From assembly GCA_035697245.1 (NCBI GenBank), contig DASSDH010000240.1, positions 1-17,214 on the forward strand: DNA of 17,214 nt. Direction: 5' to 3'. The notes below the pieces were generated by a model. The model had not been told where the DNA came from. It worked only from the letters and a program-made list of their open reading frames with translations, and ran no database searches. Position numbers and translations under genes: made by a program. Shown piece after piece: positions 1-7,155 of the stretch (within the stretch, counting starts at the first letter, position 1; every line of letters starts with the position of its first letter). Source of the DNA: JACVRX01 sp035697245 (lineage in GTDB: Bacteria; Actinomycetota; Actinomycetes; Jiangellales; Jiangellaceae).

Positions 1-35
1 GAACATGAGTCGACAGACAGTGACAGGTGGGTGGC

Positions 36-422
36 ATGACGGACTTGTGGGGCGCGCAGCTTGAGGCATTGGGCGCCTACATCCGCAGCCAGCGCCAGCT
101 TGCCGACCTGACGCTACGCGAGATGGCCGAGCTAGCCAACGTCTCAAACCCATACCTGAGCCAGATCGAGCGCGGGATGCACCAACCCTCGGTGCGCGTG
201 CTCAAGGCGATCGCCGAGGCTCTGGACCTGTCGGCGGAGACTCTCCTGGTGCGGGCCGGCCTCCTGCAGGACGACGAGACCGACGGCGAGGATGGCGAGG
301 TGCCGACCGTGGAGGCGGCGATCCGCGGCGATCGGCGGCTTTCGGAGGAGCAGAAGCGCGCCCTGGTCGCGGTCTACCGCAGCATGTGCGCGCCGGCGGA
401 CGCTTCGGACGAGCGCCGGTGA
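36..422 (+). CDS. XRE-family helix-turn-helix regulator next to phaC
   Basis: A 128-aa cytoplasmic DNA-binding protein. Residues about 10-70 form a Cro/C1-type helix-turn-helix: IRSQRQLADLTLREMAELA is helices 1-2, and VSNPYLSQIERG is the recognition-helix region. The acidic middle (DDETDGEDGE) is a likely linker to a short C-terminal helical tail. A GTG at 27 would add three residues, but AGGTGG at 25-30 sits six bases before ATG 36, so ATG 36 is the better start. The stop overlaps the start of the next small ORF (GTGA), and the PHA synthase follows 343 bp downstream. By position it may control the PHA genes and itself; this is inference, since many XRE proteins regulate neighbours and no operator was proved. 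The family call is firm, the target is not. Confidence 0.88.
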   Translation: MTDLWGAQLEALGAYIRSQRQLADLTLREMAELANVSNPYLSQIERGMHQPSVRVLKAIAEALDLSAETLLVRAGLLQDDETDGEDGEVPTVEAAIRGDRRLSEEQKRALVAVYRSMCAPADASDERR

Positions 423-688
423 CCCACGGCGCCGGTCGAGCAACCGTATCGACCGAATCGGGCGAAGACCTCGTGCGCACGGTCACGCAGGGGGCACGCA
501 CCCTGGATCCGCAGCAAGGGTGCGGGGTCGCCGCTGAGCATGTGCGCGAAGCCGCATCGTCTCGTGGCGGACGTCTGTGGTTGCTGGACCGGGCACCTGA
601 GCTATGCCCCGAGATCGCCGCGTTCCTCGACGAAGGCAACCCGGCCGGTCATCAGTCGGACGGCCGCAGGTTCGGGTCAAAACGTTGA
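419..688 (+). CDS. small hypothetical protein coupled to the XRE regulator
   Basis: A possible 89-aa soluble protein starting with GTG inside the GTGA overlap at the end of the regulator gene, the usual arrangement for translational coupling. Third codon positions are mostly G or C, as in the neighbours. The middle (about residues 18-70) looks helical and charged, with TLDPQQG, AAEHVREAAS and DRAPELCPEIAAFLDEG. No family was recognised. Lying between a PHA regulator and a PHA synthase, it could be a small granule-associated (phasin-like) or synthase-accessory protein, but nothing in the sequence proves that. It could also be non-coding spacer that happens to stay open. Its stop overlaps the -35 box of the proposed phaC promoter. 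Confidence 0.4.
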   Translation: MTHGAGRATVSTESGEDLVRTVTQGARTLDPQQGCGVAAEHVREAASSRGGRLWLLDRAPELCPEIAAFLDEGNPAGHQSDGRRFGSKR

Positions 689-714
689 TCGGCAAGAGAG
701 CACGGTCGTATGCT
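685..714 (+). promoter_or_regulatory. candidate sigma-A-like promoter of phaC
   Basis: TTGATC at 685-690 and TATGCT at 709-714 are separated by 18 bp, close to the vegetative consensus TTGACA/TATAAT as relaxed in actinobacteria. The implied start near 721 leaves a leader of about 45 nt before the phaC ATG. An imperfect inverted repeat (AACGT-N7-CAAG at 681-696 against CTTG-N3-ACGTT at about 713-723) brackets the boxes and could be an operator for the XRE protein. The call rests on sequence pattern only. Confidence 0.45.
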
Positions 715-765
715 TGCTGACGTTGGAGGCCAGGCAACCCACGACCGGCTGGCGGGTGAGCGTCG

Positions 766-2529
766 ATGGTGAATCACGACGGCGGGTCGCCAGACTCCTG
801 GGTGTCGCCCGCATTCGCGGACCTGCTTCGCCGCAGCGTGGAGGCAGGAGTCGCGGAGCAGAGGGCCATGGCCGGCGCGGTGCTCGGCGAGGTCGACATG
901 GTCTCGTTCGGGCCCGCACTGATGAAGACCTGCATTGGTCTGGCCCGTCACCCGGTGCAGCTGGCGACCTCGTGGACCCGCTACAGCACAGGCCTGCTGC
1001 GCGCCAGCCTCGCGGCCGGGGTGCGATTGACCGGTCAGCCGGTCGACGGACCGGTGCCGGAGCGGCGGGACAAGCGGTTCGCCGATCCGACGTGGAGCGA
1101 GAGCCCCTGGTTCTGGTGGCTGCGGCAGACCTTCGAGCTGACTGAACGGCTGGCCGGCGAGTTGGTGGCTGAGGCCGAGGTGGACGAGGAGGCCCGGCTG
1201 AAGGCCGCGTTCGCGGTGCAGGCAGTGCTCGACGCGATGGCGCCGACCAACGTGCCACTCATGAACCCTGCGGTGGTCAAACGCGCATACGAGACCGGCG
1301 GCCTGTCGTTGGCGAGAGGGCTGCGCAACTTCCTCGACGACCTTGCCACCAACAACGGTCAGCCGCGTCAGGTGATGCCTGGCGCATTCGAGGTCGGGCG
1401 CGACCTGGCGGTGACCCCTGGGAAGGTGGTCTTCCGCAACGACCTGATGGAGCTGATCCAGTACGTCCCTCAGACCGATGAGGTGCACGAGATCCCGCTG
1501 CTGTTCAGCCCGCCGTGGATCAACAAGTACTACATCATGGACCTCGCTCCCGGGCGAAGCCTGGTCGAGTGGGCGGTGCAGCACGGGCACACCGTGTTCA
1601 CGATCTCCTACCGCAACCCGGACGCGAGCATGGGCGGGGTGCGGCTGGACGACTACCTGCTCTCCGGGCCTCGCGCGGCGTTGGACGTGATCACCGAGAT
1701 CACGGGAGCCGAAAAGGTGAACCTGCTCGGTCTGTGCCTGGGCGGCACCCTGGCGATGGCGCTGCTGGCCTACCTCGACGCGACCGGGGACGATCGGATC
1801 AACTCCGCCACGTTCCTGAACACGCTGGTCGACTTCAGCGAGCCCGGGGGCCTGGGGGTGTTCACGGACGAAGCGACCGTCAGTCGGCTGGAGAAGAAGA
1901 TGGCCCGCACCGGGTTCCTTGCCGGTGAGAGCATGCGGGCCACCTTCGACCTGATGCGCGGCAACGACCTGATCTGGGGCTATGTGGTCAACAACTGGAT
2001 GCTTGGCAACGACCCGCCCGCGTTCGACCTCCTGACCTGGAACGCCGACTCCACCCGCATGCCGGCCGGGATGCACGCGTTCTACCTACGCAGCTGCTAC
2101 ATGGAAAACCGGCTCGCCAAGGGCGAGATGGAGTTGGCAGGGCAGCTGCTCGACCTCGGCACGGTCGGCCAGGACGTGTACGTCCTGGCCGCGGAACAGG
2201 ACCACATTGCGCCGTGGCGCTCGTCGTACAAGGGGGCACTGCTGCCGAAGGGCGCGGCGCGGTTCGTGCTGTCCAACTCCGGGCACATCGCCGGGATCGT
2301 CAACCCCCCCGGCCCCAAGTCCCGGCACTGGGTCGGCGCGGACGCCGAGCTCCCCGCCGACCCGGACGCTTGGCGCCAGCAGGCGGTCGAGCATCAGGGA
2401 ACCTGGTGGGAGGACTGGGCCACCTGGATCGGCGAACGGGCCGGCGAGCGACGTCCGCCACCGCGCATCGGCAGCGACCTGCACCGACCGCAGCGCGACG
2501 CGCCCGGGGAATACGTGCTGGGCCGATAG
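766..2529 (+). CDS. phaC: poly(3-hydroxyalkanoate) synthase, class I type
   Basis: A 587-aa polymerase that joins (R)-3-hydroxyacyl-CoA units into PHA at the surface of storage granules, releasing CoA. The length is typical of class I PhaC (about 590 aa). The N-terminal PhaC_N region contains the family hallmark DKRFADPTWSE at about residue 102, followed by the Trp-rich SPWFWWLRQ stretch. The alpha/beta-hydrolase domain carries the lipase-like box G-L-C-L-G-G with nucleophile Cys324. Asp479 (in EQDHIAP) and His507 (in NSGHIAG) complete the triad, matching the family's known Cys/Asp/His order. A weak GGTGAG precedes the ATG by about seven bases. No partner phaE/phaR subunit is present, which fits a single-subunit synthase. 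The gene appears complete and is transcribed toward the actP gene. Substrate chain length cannot be read from sequence. Confidence 0.95.
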   Translation: MVNHDGGSPDSWVSPAFADLLRRSVEAGVAEQRAMAGAVLGEVDMVSFGPALMKTCIGLARHPVQLATSWTRYSTGLLRASLAAGVRLTGQPVDGPVPERRDKRFADPTWSESPWFWWLRQTFELTERLAGELVAEAEVDEEARLKAAFAVQAVLDAMAPTNVPLMNPAVVKRAYETGGLSLARGLRNFLDDLATNNGQPRQVMPGAFEVGRDLAVTPGKVVFRNDLMELIQYVPQTDEVHEIPLLFSPPWINKYYIMDLAPGRSLVEWAVQHGHTVFTISYRNPDASMGGVRLDDYLLSGPRAALDVITEITGAEKVNLLGLCLGGTLAMALLAYLDATGDDRINSATFLNTLVDFSEPGGLGVFTDEATVSRLEKKMARTGFLAGESMRATFDLMRGNDLIWGYVVNNWMLGNDPPAFDLLTWNADSTRMPAGMHAFYLRSCYMENRLAKGEMELAGQLLDLGTVGQDVYVLAAEQDHIAPWRSSYKGALLPKGAARFVLSNSGHIAGIVNPPGPKSRHWVGADAELPADPDAWRQQAVEHQGTWWEDWATWIGERAGERRPPPRIGSDLHRPQRDAPGEYVLGR

Positions 2530-2557
2530 ACCGATGACTGCGGCGCCTGTCGCGCTG

Positions 2558-2573
2558 CGCGGTCCCCGCGTTT
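2558..2573. terminator. weak hairpin between convergent phaC and actP genes
   Basis: CGCGG (2558-2562) pairs with CCGCG (2566-2570) around a three-base loop and is followed by TTT. It lies in the 57-bp gap between two converging genes, where a terminator would be expected. The stem is short and the T run is only three bases, so the support is weak. Confidence 0.25.
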
Positions 2574-2586
2574 CGACGGCTTGCGG

Positions 2587-4179
2587 TTAGTGTGCCAGGG
2601 TCGTCCCCTCGGAACCGGCACCGGTCAGCGAGCGGACCTCCATCTCCGCAGCCTTGTTCTCCAGGTGCTCCTTGCTCGTGATCGTGCCTAGGAAGCCGAG
2701 CAAGAACGCTGCCGGGATCGAGATGATCCCAGGGTTCGACAGCGGGAACCATGCCCAGTCCGCGTTCGTGAACATCGCCGTCTCGCTGCCGGATACCGCC
2801 GGCGAGAACGCGATGAGGACTACCGTGATGACCAGGCCGCCGTAGATGCTCCACAGGCAGCCGCGCGTGTTGAACCGCTTCCAGAAAAGCGAGTAGAGGA
2901 TCGTCGGGAGGTTCGCCGAGGCGGCGACGGCGAAGGCGAGGGCAACGAGGAAGGCGATGTTCTGCCCATTGGCCGCGATCCCGCCGAGGATGGCGACCAC
3001 GCCGACCACCACGGCGGAGATCCGCGCGACGCGCACCTCCGCGCCGGCTGGCGCGTTGCCTTTGTGTATCACGCTCGCGTAGATGTCATGGGCGAAGGAC
3101 GCCGATGCCGTGATCGTGAGCCCGGCGACAACGGCGAGGATCGTGGCAAAGGCGATCGCCGAGATGATGCCGAGCAGCACCGTCCCGCCGAGCTCGTACG
3201 CGAGCAGCGGAGCCGCCGAGTTGGCCGCGCCCGGCGCGGCGGCGATCCGCTCGGGGCCGACCATGGCGGCGGCGCCGTAGCCGAGGGTCAGCGTCAACAG
3301 GTAGAACAGGCCGATCACCCAGATCGCCCACACCACCGACTTGCGCGCCTCCTTCGCCGTGGGCACGGTGTAGAACCGCATCAGGATGTGCGGGAGGCCG
3401 GCCGTGCCGAGGACCAGGGCGAGCGCGAGCGAGATGAAGTCCAGCTTGGTCGTGTTCGACAGACCGTACTTCGCCCCCGGCTCGAGCGAGGCGCCGGCCT
3501 CGGCGCCGGCACCGATCAGGGCCGAAAAGTTCATCCCGTACTCCGCCAGCACCCACACGGTCATCAGCAGGGCCCCGGCGATGAGCAGCACGGCCTTGAT
3601 GATCTGAACGTAGGTGGTGCCCCTCATGCCGCCGATCAACACGTAGGTGATCATGAGCGCGCCGACTGCCGCGATCACGAGGCTCTGGCCCGCACGGTCA
3701 TCGATGTTCAACAGCAGCGCTACCAGCCCGCCGGCGCCGGCCATCTGCGCGAGCAGGTAGAAGAAGGACACAATGAGCGTGGACGTCGCCGCCGCTGTGC
3801 GGACGGGACGCTCACGCATGCGGAAGGCCAAGACGTCCGCCATCGTGAAGCGGCCGGTGTTGCGCAGCAGCTCAGCGACCAGGAGCAGCGCGACCAACCA
3901 GGCGACGAGGAAGCCGATGCTGTAGAGGAAGCCGTCGTAGCCAGTGAGCGCGATGGCGCCGGCGATGCCGAGGAAGGAGGCGGCGGACAAGTAGTCGCCG
4001 GAGATGGCGACGCCGTTCTGCCGGCCGGTGAAGCCGGCCCCGGCGGTGTACATTTCCGAGGCATCCTGTTTGGTCCTGCTGGCGCGCAGCACGAACACCA
4101 TGGTCACTGCGACGAACGCCGTGAAGATGGCGATGTTGAGCCCGGTGTTGCCGACCTGTTCGACCTCGAACGTGATCAC
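2587..4179 (-). CDS. actP: cation/acetate symporter, ActP-like (sodium:solute symporter family)
   Basis: A 530-aa integral membrane protein of the SSS family, expected to import acetate or a similar short monocarboxylate with a cation. About 13 hydrophobic segments are visible. The motif SGDYLSAASFLGIAGAIAL at about residues 60-78 is characteristic of the ActP branch, and the segment after it carries TGRFTMADVLAFRMRERP. The start is GTG inside a GTGA overlap with the stop of the upstream DUF485 gene, with a modest AGGGG ahead of it, so the two are translationally coupled. This DUF485-ActP pair is the standard arrangement in many bacteria. The usual partner acs (acetyl-CoA synthetase) is not in the window. 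The exact substrate is inferred; pyruvate or propionate remain possible. Confidence 0.9.
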   Translation of the reverse strand: MITFEVEQVGNTGLNIAIFTAFVAVTMVFVLRASRTKQDASEMYTAGAGFTGRQNGVAISGDYLSAASFLGIAGAIALTGYDGFLYSIGFLVAWLVALLLVAELLRNTGRFTMADVLAFRMRERPVRTAAATSTLIVSFFYLLAQMAGAGGLVALLLNIDDRAGQSLVIAAVGALMITYVLIGGMRGTTYVQIIKAVLLIAGALLMTVWVLAEYGMNFSALIGAGAEAGASLEPGAKYGLSNTTKLDFISLALALVLGTAGLPHILMRFYTVPTAKEARKSVVWAIWVIGLFYLLTLTLGYGAAAMVGPERIAAAPGAANSAAPLLAYELGGTVLLGIISAIAFATILAVVAGLTITASASFAHDIYASVIHKGNAPAGAEVRVARISAVVVGVVAILGGIAANGQNIAFLVALAFAVAASANLPTILYSLFWKRFNTRGCLWSIYGGLVITVVLIAFSPAVSGSETAMFTNADWAWFPLSNPGIISIPAAFLLGFLGTITSKEHLENKAAEMEVRSLTGAGSEGTTLAH

Positions 4180-4538
4180 AGCAGACCCCTGTTTTCCATC
4201 TCCTCGCGGATGCGGGAGGAGCGCGGATCAAGCACGCTGTTCGCATATCTGACATAGGCCCACGTGACACCGAACGTCGTGACGAACTGGAGGAGGCCCA
4301 CCACCAAAGCCACATTGATGTTGCCGTAAACCGACTGGCTCATGAAGTCGGTGGCGTAGGCGGCGAGGATCACATAAAGGAAGTACCAGATCAGGGAGAT
4401 CCCGGTGACTGGCAGCACCCACCGCCGGTAGCGCCTACGGAGATCCTGGAACTCGGGGGATTTCAGAACGGCGATGTACTCTGCCTCGGTCGGGGTGGGC
4501 GGAGGCACTCGACCTCCCAGGTCATCTGCGCTGCTCAC
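4176..4538 (-). CDS. DUF485 family small membrane protein, partner of ActP
   Basis: A 120-aa inner-membrane protein of the DUF485 (YjcH-like) family, which usually accompanies ActP symporters; its molecular role is not settled. After a soluble N-terminus containing the motif EYIAVLKSPEFQDLRRRYRRWV, two membrane helices follow (ISLIWYFLYVILAAYA and NVALVVGLLQFVTTFGVTWAYV), then a charged tail. Upstream in-frame codons extend to 4640, but GTG 4538 is chosen because AAAGGA lies six bases before it and the family homology begins just after it. The stop overlaps the actP start. A leader with an inverted repeat precedes the gene. Confidence 0.88.
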   Translation of the reverse strand: MSSADDLGGRVPPPTPTEAEYIAVLKSPEFQDLRRRYRRWVLPVTGISLIWYFLYVILAAYATDFMSQSVYGNINVALVVGLLQFVTTFGVTWAYVRYANSVLDPRSSRIREEMENRGLL

Positions 4539-4552
4539 GGTCCGTCCTTTGC

Positions 4553-4610
4553 GTGGTCGCCTACCGGCGCGCGAGGAAACAAAGCGACCACCGGCCCAAC
4601 CGTGAACATA
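4553..4610 (-). promoter_or_regulatory. leader of the DUF485-actP genes with an 8-bp inverted repeat
   Basis: On the minus strand GTGGTCGC (4591-4584) and GCGACCAC (4560-4553) form a perfect 8-bp inverted repeat with a 23-nt spacer. The downstream arm ends two bases before the AAAGGA ribosome binding site (4550-4545). It could act as an mRNA hairpin limiting ribosome access, or as the operator of a dimeric regulator. TATGTT (4610-4605) is a possible -10 box about 60-70 nt before the start codon, but no convincing -35 box is seen. A separate promoter here is plausible because the gap to the preceding gene (126 bp) is the longest in this run of acetate genes. Confidence 0.35.
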
Positions 4611-4664
4611 CGCCACCCGGCCAGAATCTGCACGCCCCAACGCGGAGAAGAGCGGGCGGTGGGG

Positions 4665-6782
4665 TCAGGAGTCGTAGCGAGACCGGTCGATCCGAGCGTG
4701 CAGTGTGGCGCGCGACGCCGCTACGGCCTCGCCCAAGGTCCTGACTCCGCGCTGCTCGAGGAGGGTCATCAGGCGCAGGAAGACCTCGCCTGTCACCAGG
4801 GCGTCGCCCAGCGCGGTGTGCCGGCCCAGGACGTCCACACCGAGTCGGCCCGCGATGGCCTCGAGCGAGTGGTCCTCGTGGTCGGGGTGGATCGCGGCGT
4901 CGAGCAGAAGAGTGTCCAGGACTGGCTGCGCGAACCGCACTCCGGTCCGGGTCTCCTTGAGTCTGAGGAACTGCATGTCGAAGCCGACGTTGTGACCGAC
5001 GAGCACCGTGTCCGCCGCGTAGCGGGCGAACATGGGCAGCACGGTCTCGATCGTCGGTTGGCCTTCGAGCATCGCCGACGTGATGCCGTGCACCGCGGTT
5101 GAACTCGCTGGCACGCGACGCTGCGGGTCCACGAGCCGCTCGAACGATTCGTGTCGCAGCAGGCGCCCGTTCACCACCCGCACGGCGCCCACAGAGATGA
5201 TCTCGTCGCCACGGGTGGGTTCCAGGCCGGTGGTCTCGGTGTCGAAGACCGTGTACGTGAGCTCACCCAGGCCGCGGTCGTGCCACGCCAGGGACTCCTC
5301 GTGCCGGTCGAAGAAGTCGAAGTCATAGAACTCCGGACGAGGGGTGACATCGATGGGACTGCGGACAGCCGGTGCCGGCCCCGCTTCGGTGACCGGGAGC
5401 AGCAGCCTCAGGTGCGGCGCAACCCCGGCTCCCCCACCACACCACACCTCGCCGCCGTGGCGCGCGACGACCTCCCGGACACATCGCCCCGCGCCGCCGG
5501 TGAGCGGCTGGTCCAGCCAGACCTGGAACCTGTCCGAGTCGGGCGGTCGTCCGGCCCAGGTCACTTCCAGTTGCGCGTGGCTGCCGGCCCGGGTGACGGC
5601 CAGCGTCAACGCTTCCGCGCCGCACTCCTCGCGAAGGCGAGCAGCCAGGTGTACGGCGGCCCGGGTGAGCGCGTGGCTGTCCACTCTGACCCACGGCGCG
5701 TCGGTCACGGGCCGGACAGTCGCGGCAACCGTGCCCTCACGCTCGAGCGCCTGGGCAACGACCTCCAGGAGGTCGACGACGTTCATCTCGGCTCGCAGCC
5801 AATCGGCTCCGAGATAGGCAGCCGACTCAGCGACCCACTGCTCAACCTGACGGCCCAGCCGTTGGGACTCCTCGCGCACGATGCCGACGAACTGGTGTCG
5901 CTCCTCCGCGTCCATGTCCGGATAGTCCACGACGGTCTCGATCGCGGCCTGAATGCTGCCGAGCGAGGAGCGGGTGCCCTCGGTCAGCTCGCGCAGCAGG
6001 TCGTCCCGCCGGCTGCTGAGGTTCATTCGCTCGGTCAGGTCCTCGAGCAGCAGTACGAAGCCCGTGACCGCCTGGTCCGGCCCGCGGACGGCCGCCACCT
6101 GGACCTGCAACAGCTGCTCGCCTCGCAGGGTGGTCGCCACGTGCGAGTAGGTGGAGGAGCCATCCCGGATGCGGTCCACGGCGTGTGCGAGCAGGTCACG
6201 GTCGACGATGCCGAAGATCGACCGGCCGAGGCCGACGAGCGCGTCGTCGTCAAGCAGTGACCGTGCGGCGGCGTTGTAGAGCAGGATCCGCCCCTCGACG
6301 TTGCAGACGAGGACGGCAGCAGCCAGCTCGGCCATCAGCGCGGCCAGCCGGTTTCGCTCCTCCTCCAGGCTCGCCCGCGCGGCGGCGATCTGCGCGGCTA
6401 CCTCACGCTCGGCAACCCGGCGCCGCTCGGCCAGGTCGCCGACAGCAGTAGCCAGCTCCGCGAGCTCGGGAGGGCCCGACCGGTCCAGCCGGTGGTCAGG
6501 GTTGGCCTCCAGGAGCAGCTGGGTCTCGGCGGTGAGACGGCGCGCAGTTGTGGTGTAGCGACCCACCAGACGGGCCACCATCGCGACCAGTCCGACGACC
6601 ACCAGGGCACCGCCGATCAGCAGGGCGGCGGCCTGGCTGGCCACGACGTCGGTCAGGACCTCCCCCTGAGCCGTGGGGATGCTGCTCCACAGCAGAAGCG
6701 ACAGCGCGACAACCGCCAGAACGACGTACGCCGCGACCAACGCCCCCAACAGCCAGCGACCCCCCGGTCGGAATCCGGCCAC
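4665..6782 (-). CDS. membrane PAS/pseudokinase protein fused to a DEDDh (DnaQ-like) 3'-5' exonuclease
   Basis: A 705-aa fusion. Two membrane helices (about 11-32 and 51-73) are followed by a HAMP-like and coiled-coil stretch (74-150), a PAS-like domain (about 145-250), a HisKA-like dimerisation region (255-320) and a degenerate ATPase-like region (330-465). A complete DEDDh exonuclease domain follows (505-690). The kinase part looks dead: the H-box aligns as TEGTRSSLGSI, with Glu268 where the phospho-accepting His should be, and the N-box and G1-box are not recognisable. The exonuclease has all five catalytic residues: Asp514 and Glu516 (FDTETTG), Asp602 (HNVGFD), His655 and Asp660 (HTALGD). 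It starts with GTG one base after the receiver gene stop. It may degrade a nucleic acid end or small nucleotide substrate under control of the sensory half; the substrate is unknown. Confidence 0.85.
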   Translation of the reverse strand: MAGFRPGGRWLLGALVAAYVVLAVVALSLLLWSSIPTAQGEVLTDVVASQAAALLIGGALVVVGLVAMVARLVGRYTTTARRLTAETQLLLEANPDHRLDRSGPPELAELATAVGDLAERRRVAEREVAAQIAAARASLEEERNRLAALMAELAAAVLVCNVEGRILLYNAAARSLLDDDALVGLGRSIFGIVDRDLLAHAVDRIRDGSSTYSHVATTLRGEQLLQVQVAAVRGPDQAVTGFVLLLEDLTERMNLSSRRDDLLRELTEGTRSSLGSIQAAIETVVDYPDMDAEERHQFVGIVREESQRLGRQVEQWVAESAAYLGADWLRAEMNVVDLLEVVAQALEREGTVAATVRPVTDAPWVRVDSHALTRAAVHLAARLREECGAEALTLAVTRAGSHAQLEVTWAGRPPDSDRFQVWLDQPLTGGAGRCVREVVARHGGEVWCGGGAGVAPHLRLLLPVTEAGPAPAVRSPIDVTPRPEFYDFDFFDRHEESLAWHDRGLGELTYTVFDTETTGLEPTRGDEIISVGAVRVVNGRLLRHESFERLVDPQRRVPASSTAVHGITSAMLEGQPTIETVLPMFARYAADTVLVGHNVGFDMQFLRLKETRTGVRFAQPVLDTLLLDAAIHPDHEDHSLEAIAGRLGVDVLGRHTALGDALVTGEVFLRLMTLLEQRGVRTLGEAVAASRATLHARIDRSRYDS

Positions 6783-6783
6783 C

Positions 6784-7155
6784 TCAACCGCCGTCGGCGA
6801 GGAGTCGGGTGACCGTGTCGACCAGCTCGGAGGTTGAGAAGGGCTTGGTCACGTACGCGTCCGCGCCGAGAGCAAGTCCCTTGGTGGCCTCCGCCTCGCG
6901 CCCCTTGGCAGTGAGCATCACGATCTTGAGGTCAGTCCAGCCCGTGCTGCGCAGCTGCTGGCAGACCTCGTAGCCGTCGCGACGCGGCATCATCACGTCG
7001 AGGAGGACGAGGTCCGGTCGGAACCTCTCCACCTCGGCCAGCGCCTCCTCGCCGTCCCGGGCGACGCTGGTCTCGAAGCCGCCCTTCTTCATCAGGAACT
7101 GGAGCGAGACGACGACGTTCGGCTCGTCGTCGACGATAAGCACCCTGCCCGGCAT
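6784..7155 (-). CDS. stand-alone CheY-like response regulator receiver
   Basis: A 123-aa single receiver domain with no DNA-binding or enzymatic output domain. The acidic pocket is Asp9/Asp10 (IVDDEP), the phospho-acceptor is Asp53 (LLDVMMP), and the switch residues are Thr82 (MLTAKG) and Lys104 (TKPF), all as expected for an active receiver. Its ATG overlaps the stop of the symporter-fused kinase (TGATG), so that kinase is the most likely phosphodonor. With no effector domain it probably acts by protein-protein contact. The adjacent pseudokinase-exonuclease is the obvious candidate partner, but that is inference. It could equally feed a phosphorelay to a regulator encoded elsewhere. Confidence 0.92.
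   Translation of the reverse strand: MPGRVLIVDDEPNVVVSLQFLMKKGGFETSVARDGEEALAEVERFRPDLVLLDVMMPRRDGYEVCQQLRSTGWTDLKIVMLTAKGREAEATKGLALGADAYVTKPFSTSELVDTVTRLLADGG

Noticed and set aside
652..2076. Open frame of over 470 codons antisense to phaC
   Set aside because: A mirror of the GC-rich phaC codons with a His/Arg/Pro-rich composition; phaC has its full catalytic set.
3064..4257. Long open frame on the plus strand antisense to the actP and DUF485 genes
   Set aside because: It is rich in Arg, Gly, Asp and His as expected from reading a GC-rich gene backwards, has no recognisable domain, and is opposed by two clear membrane protein genes.
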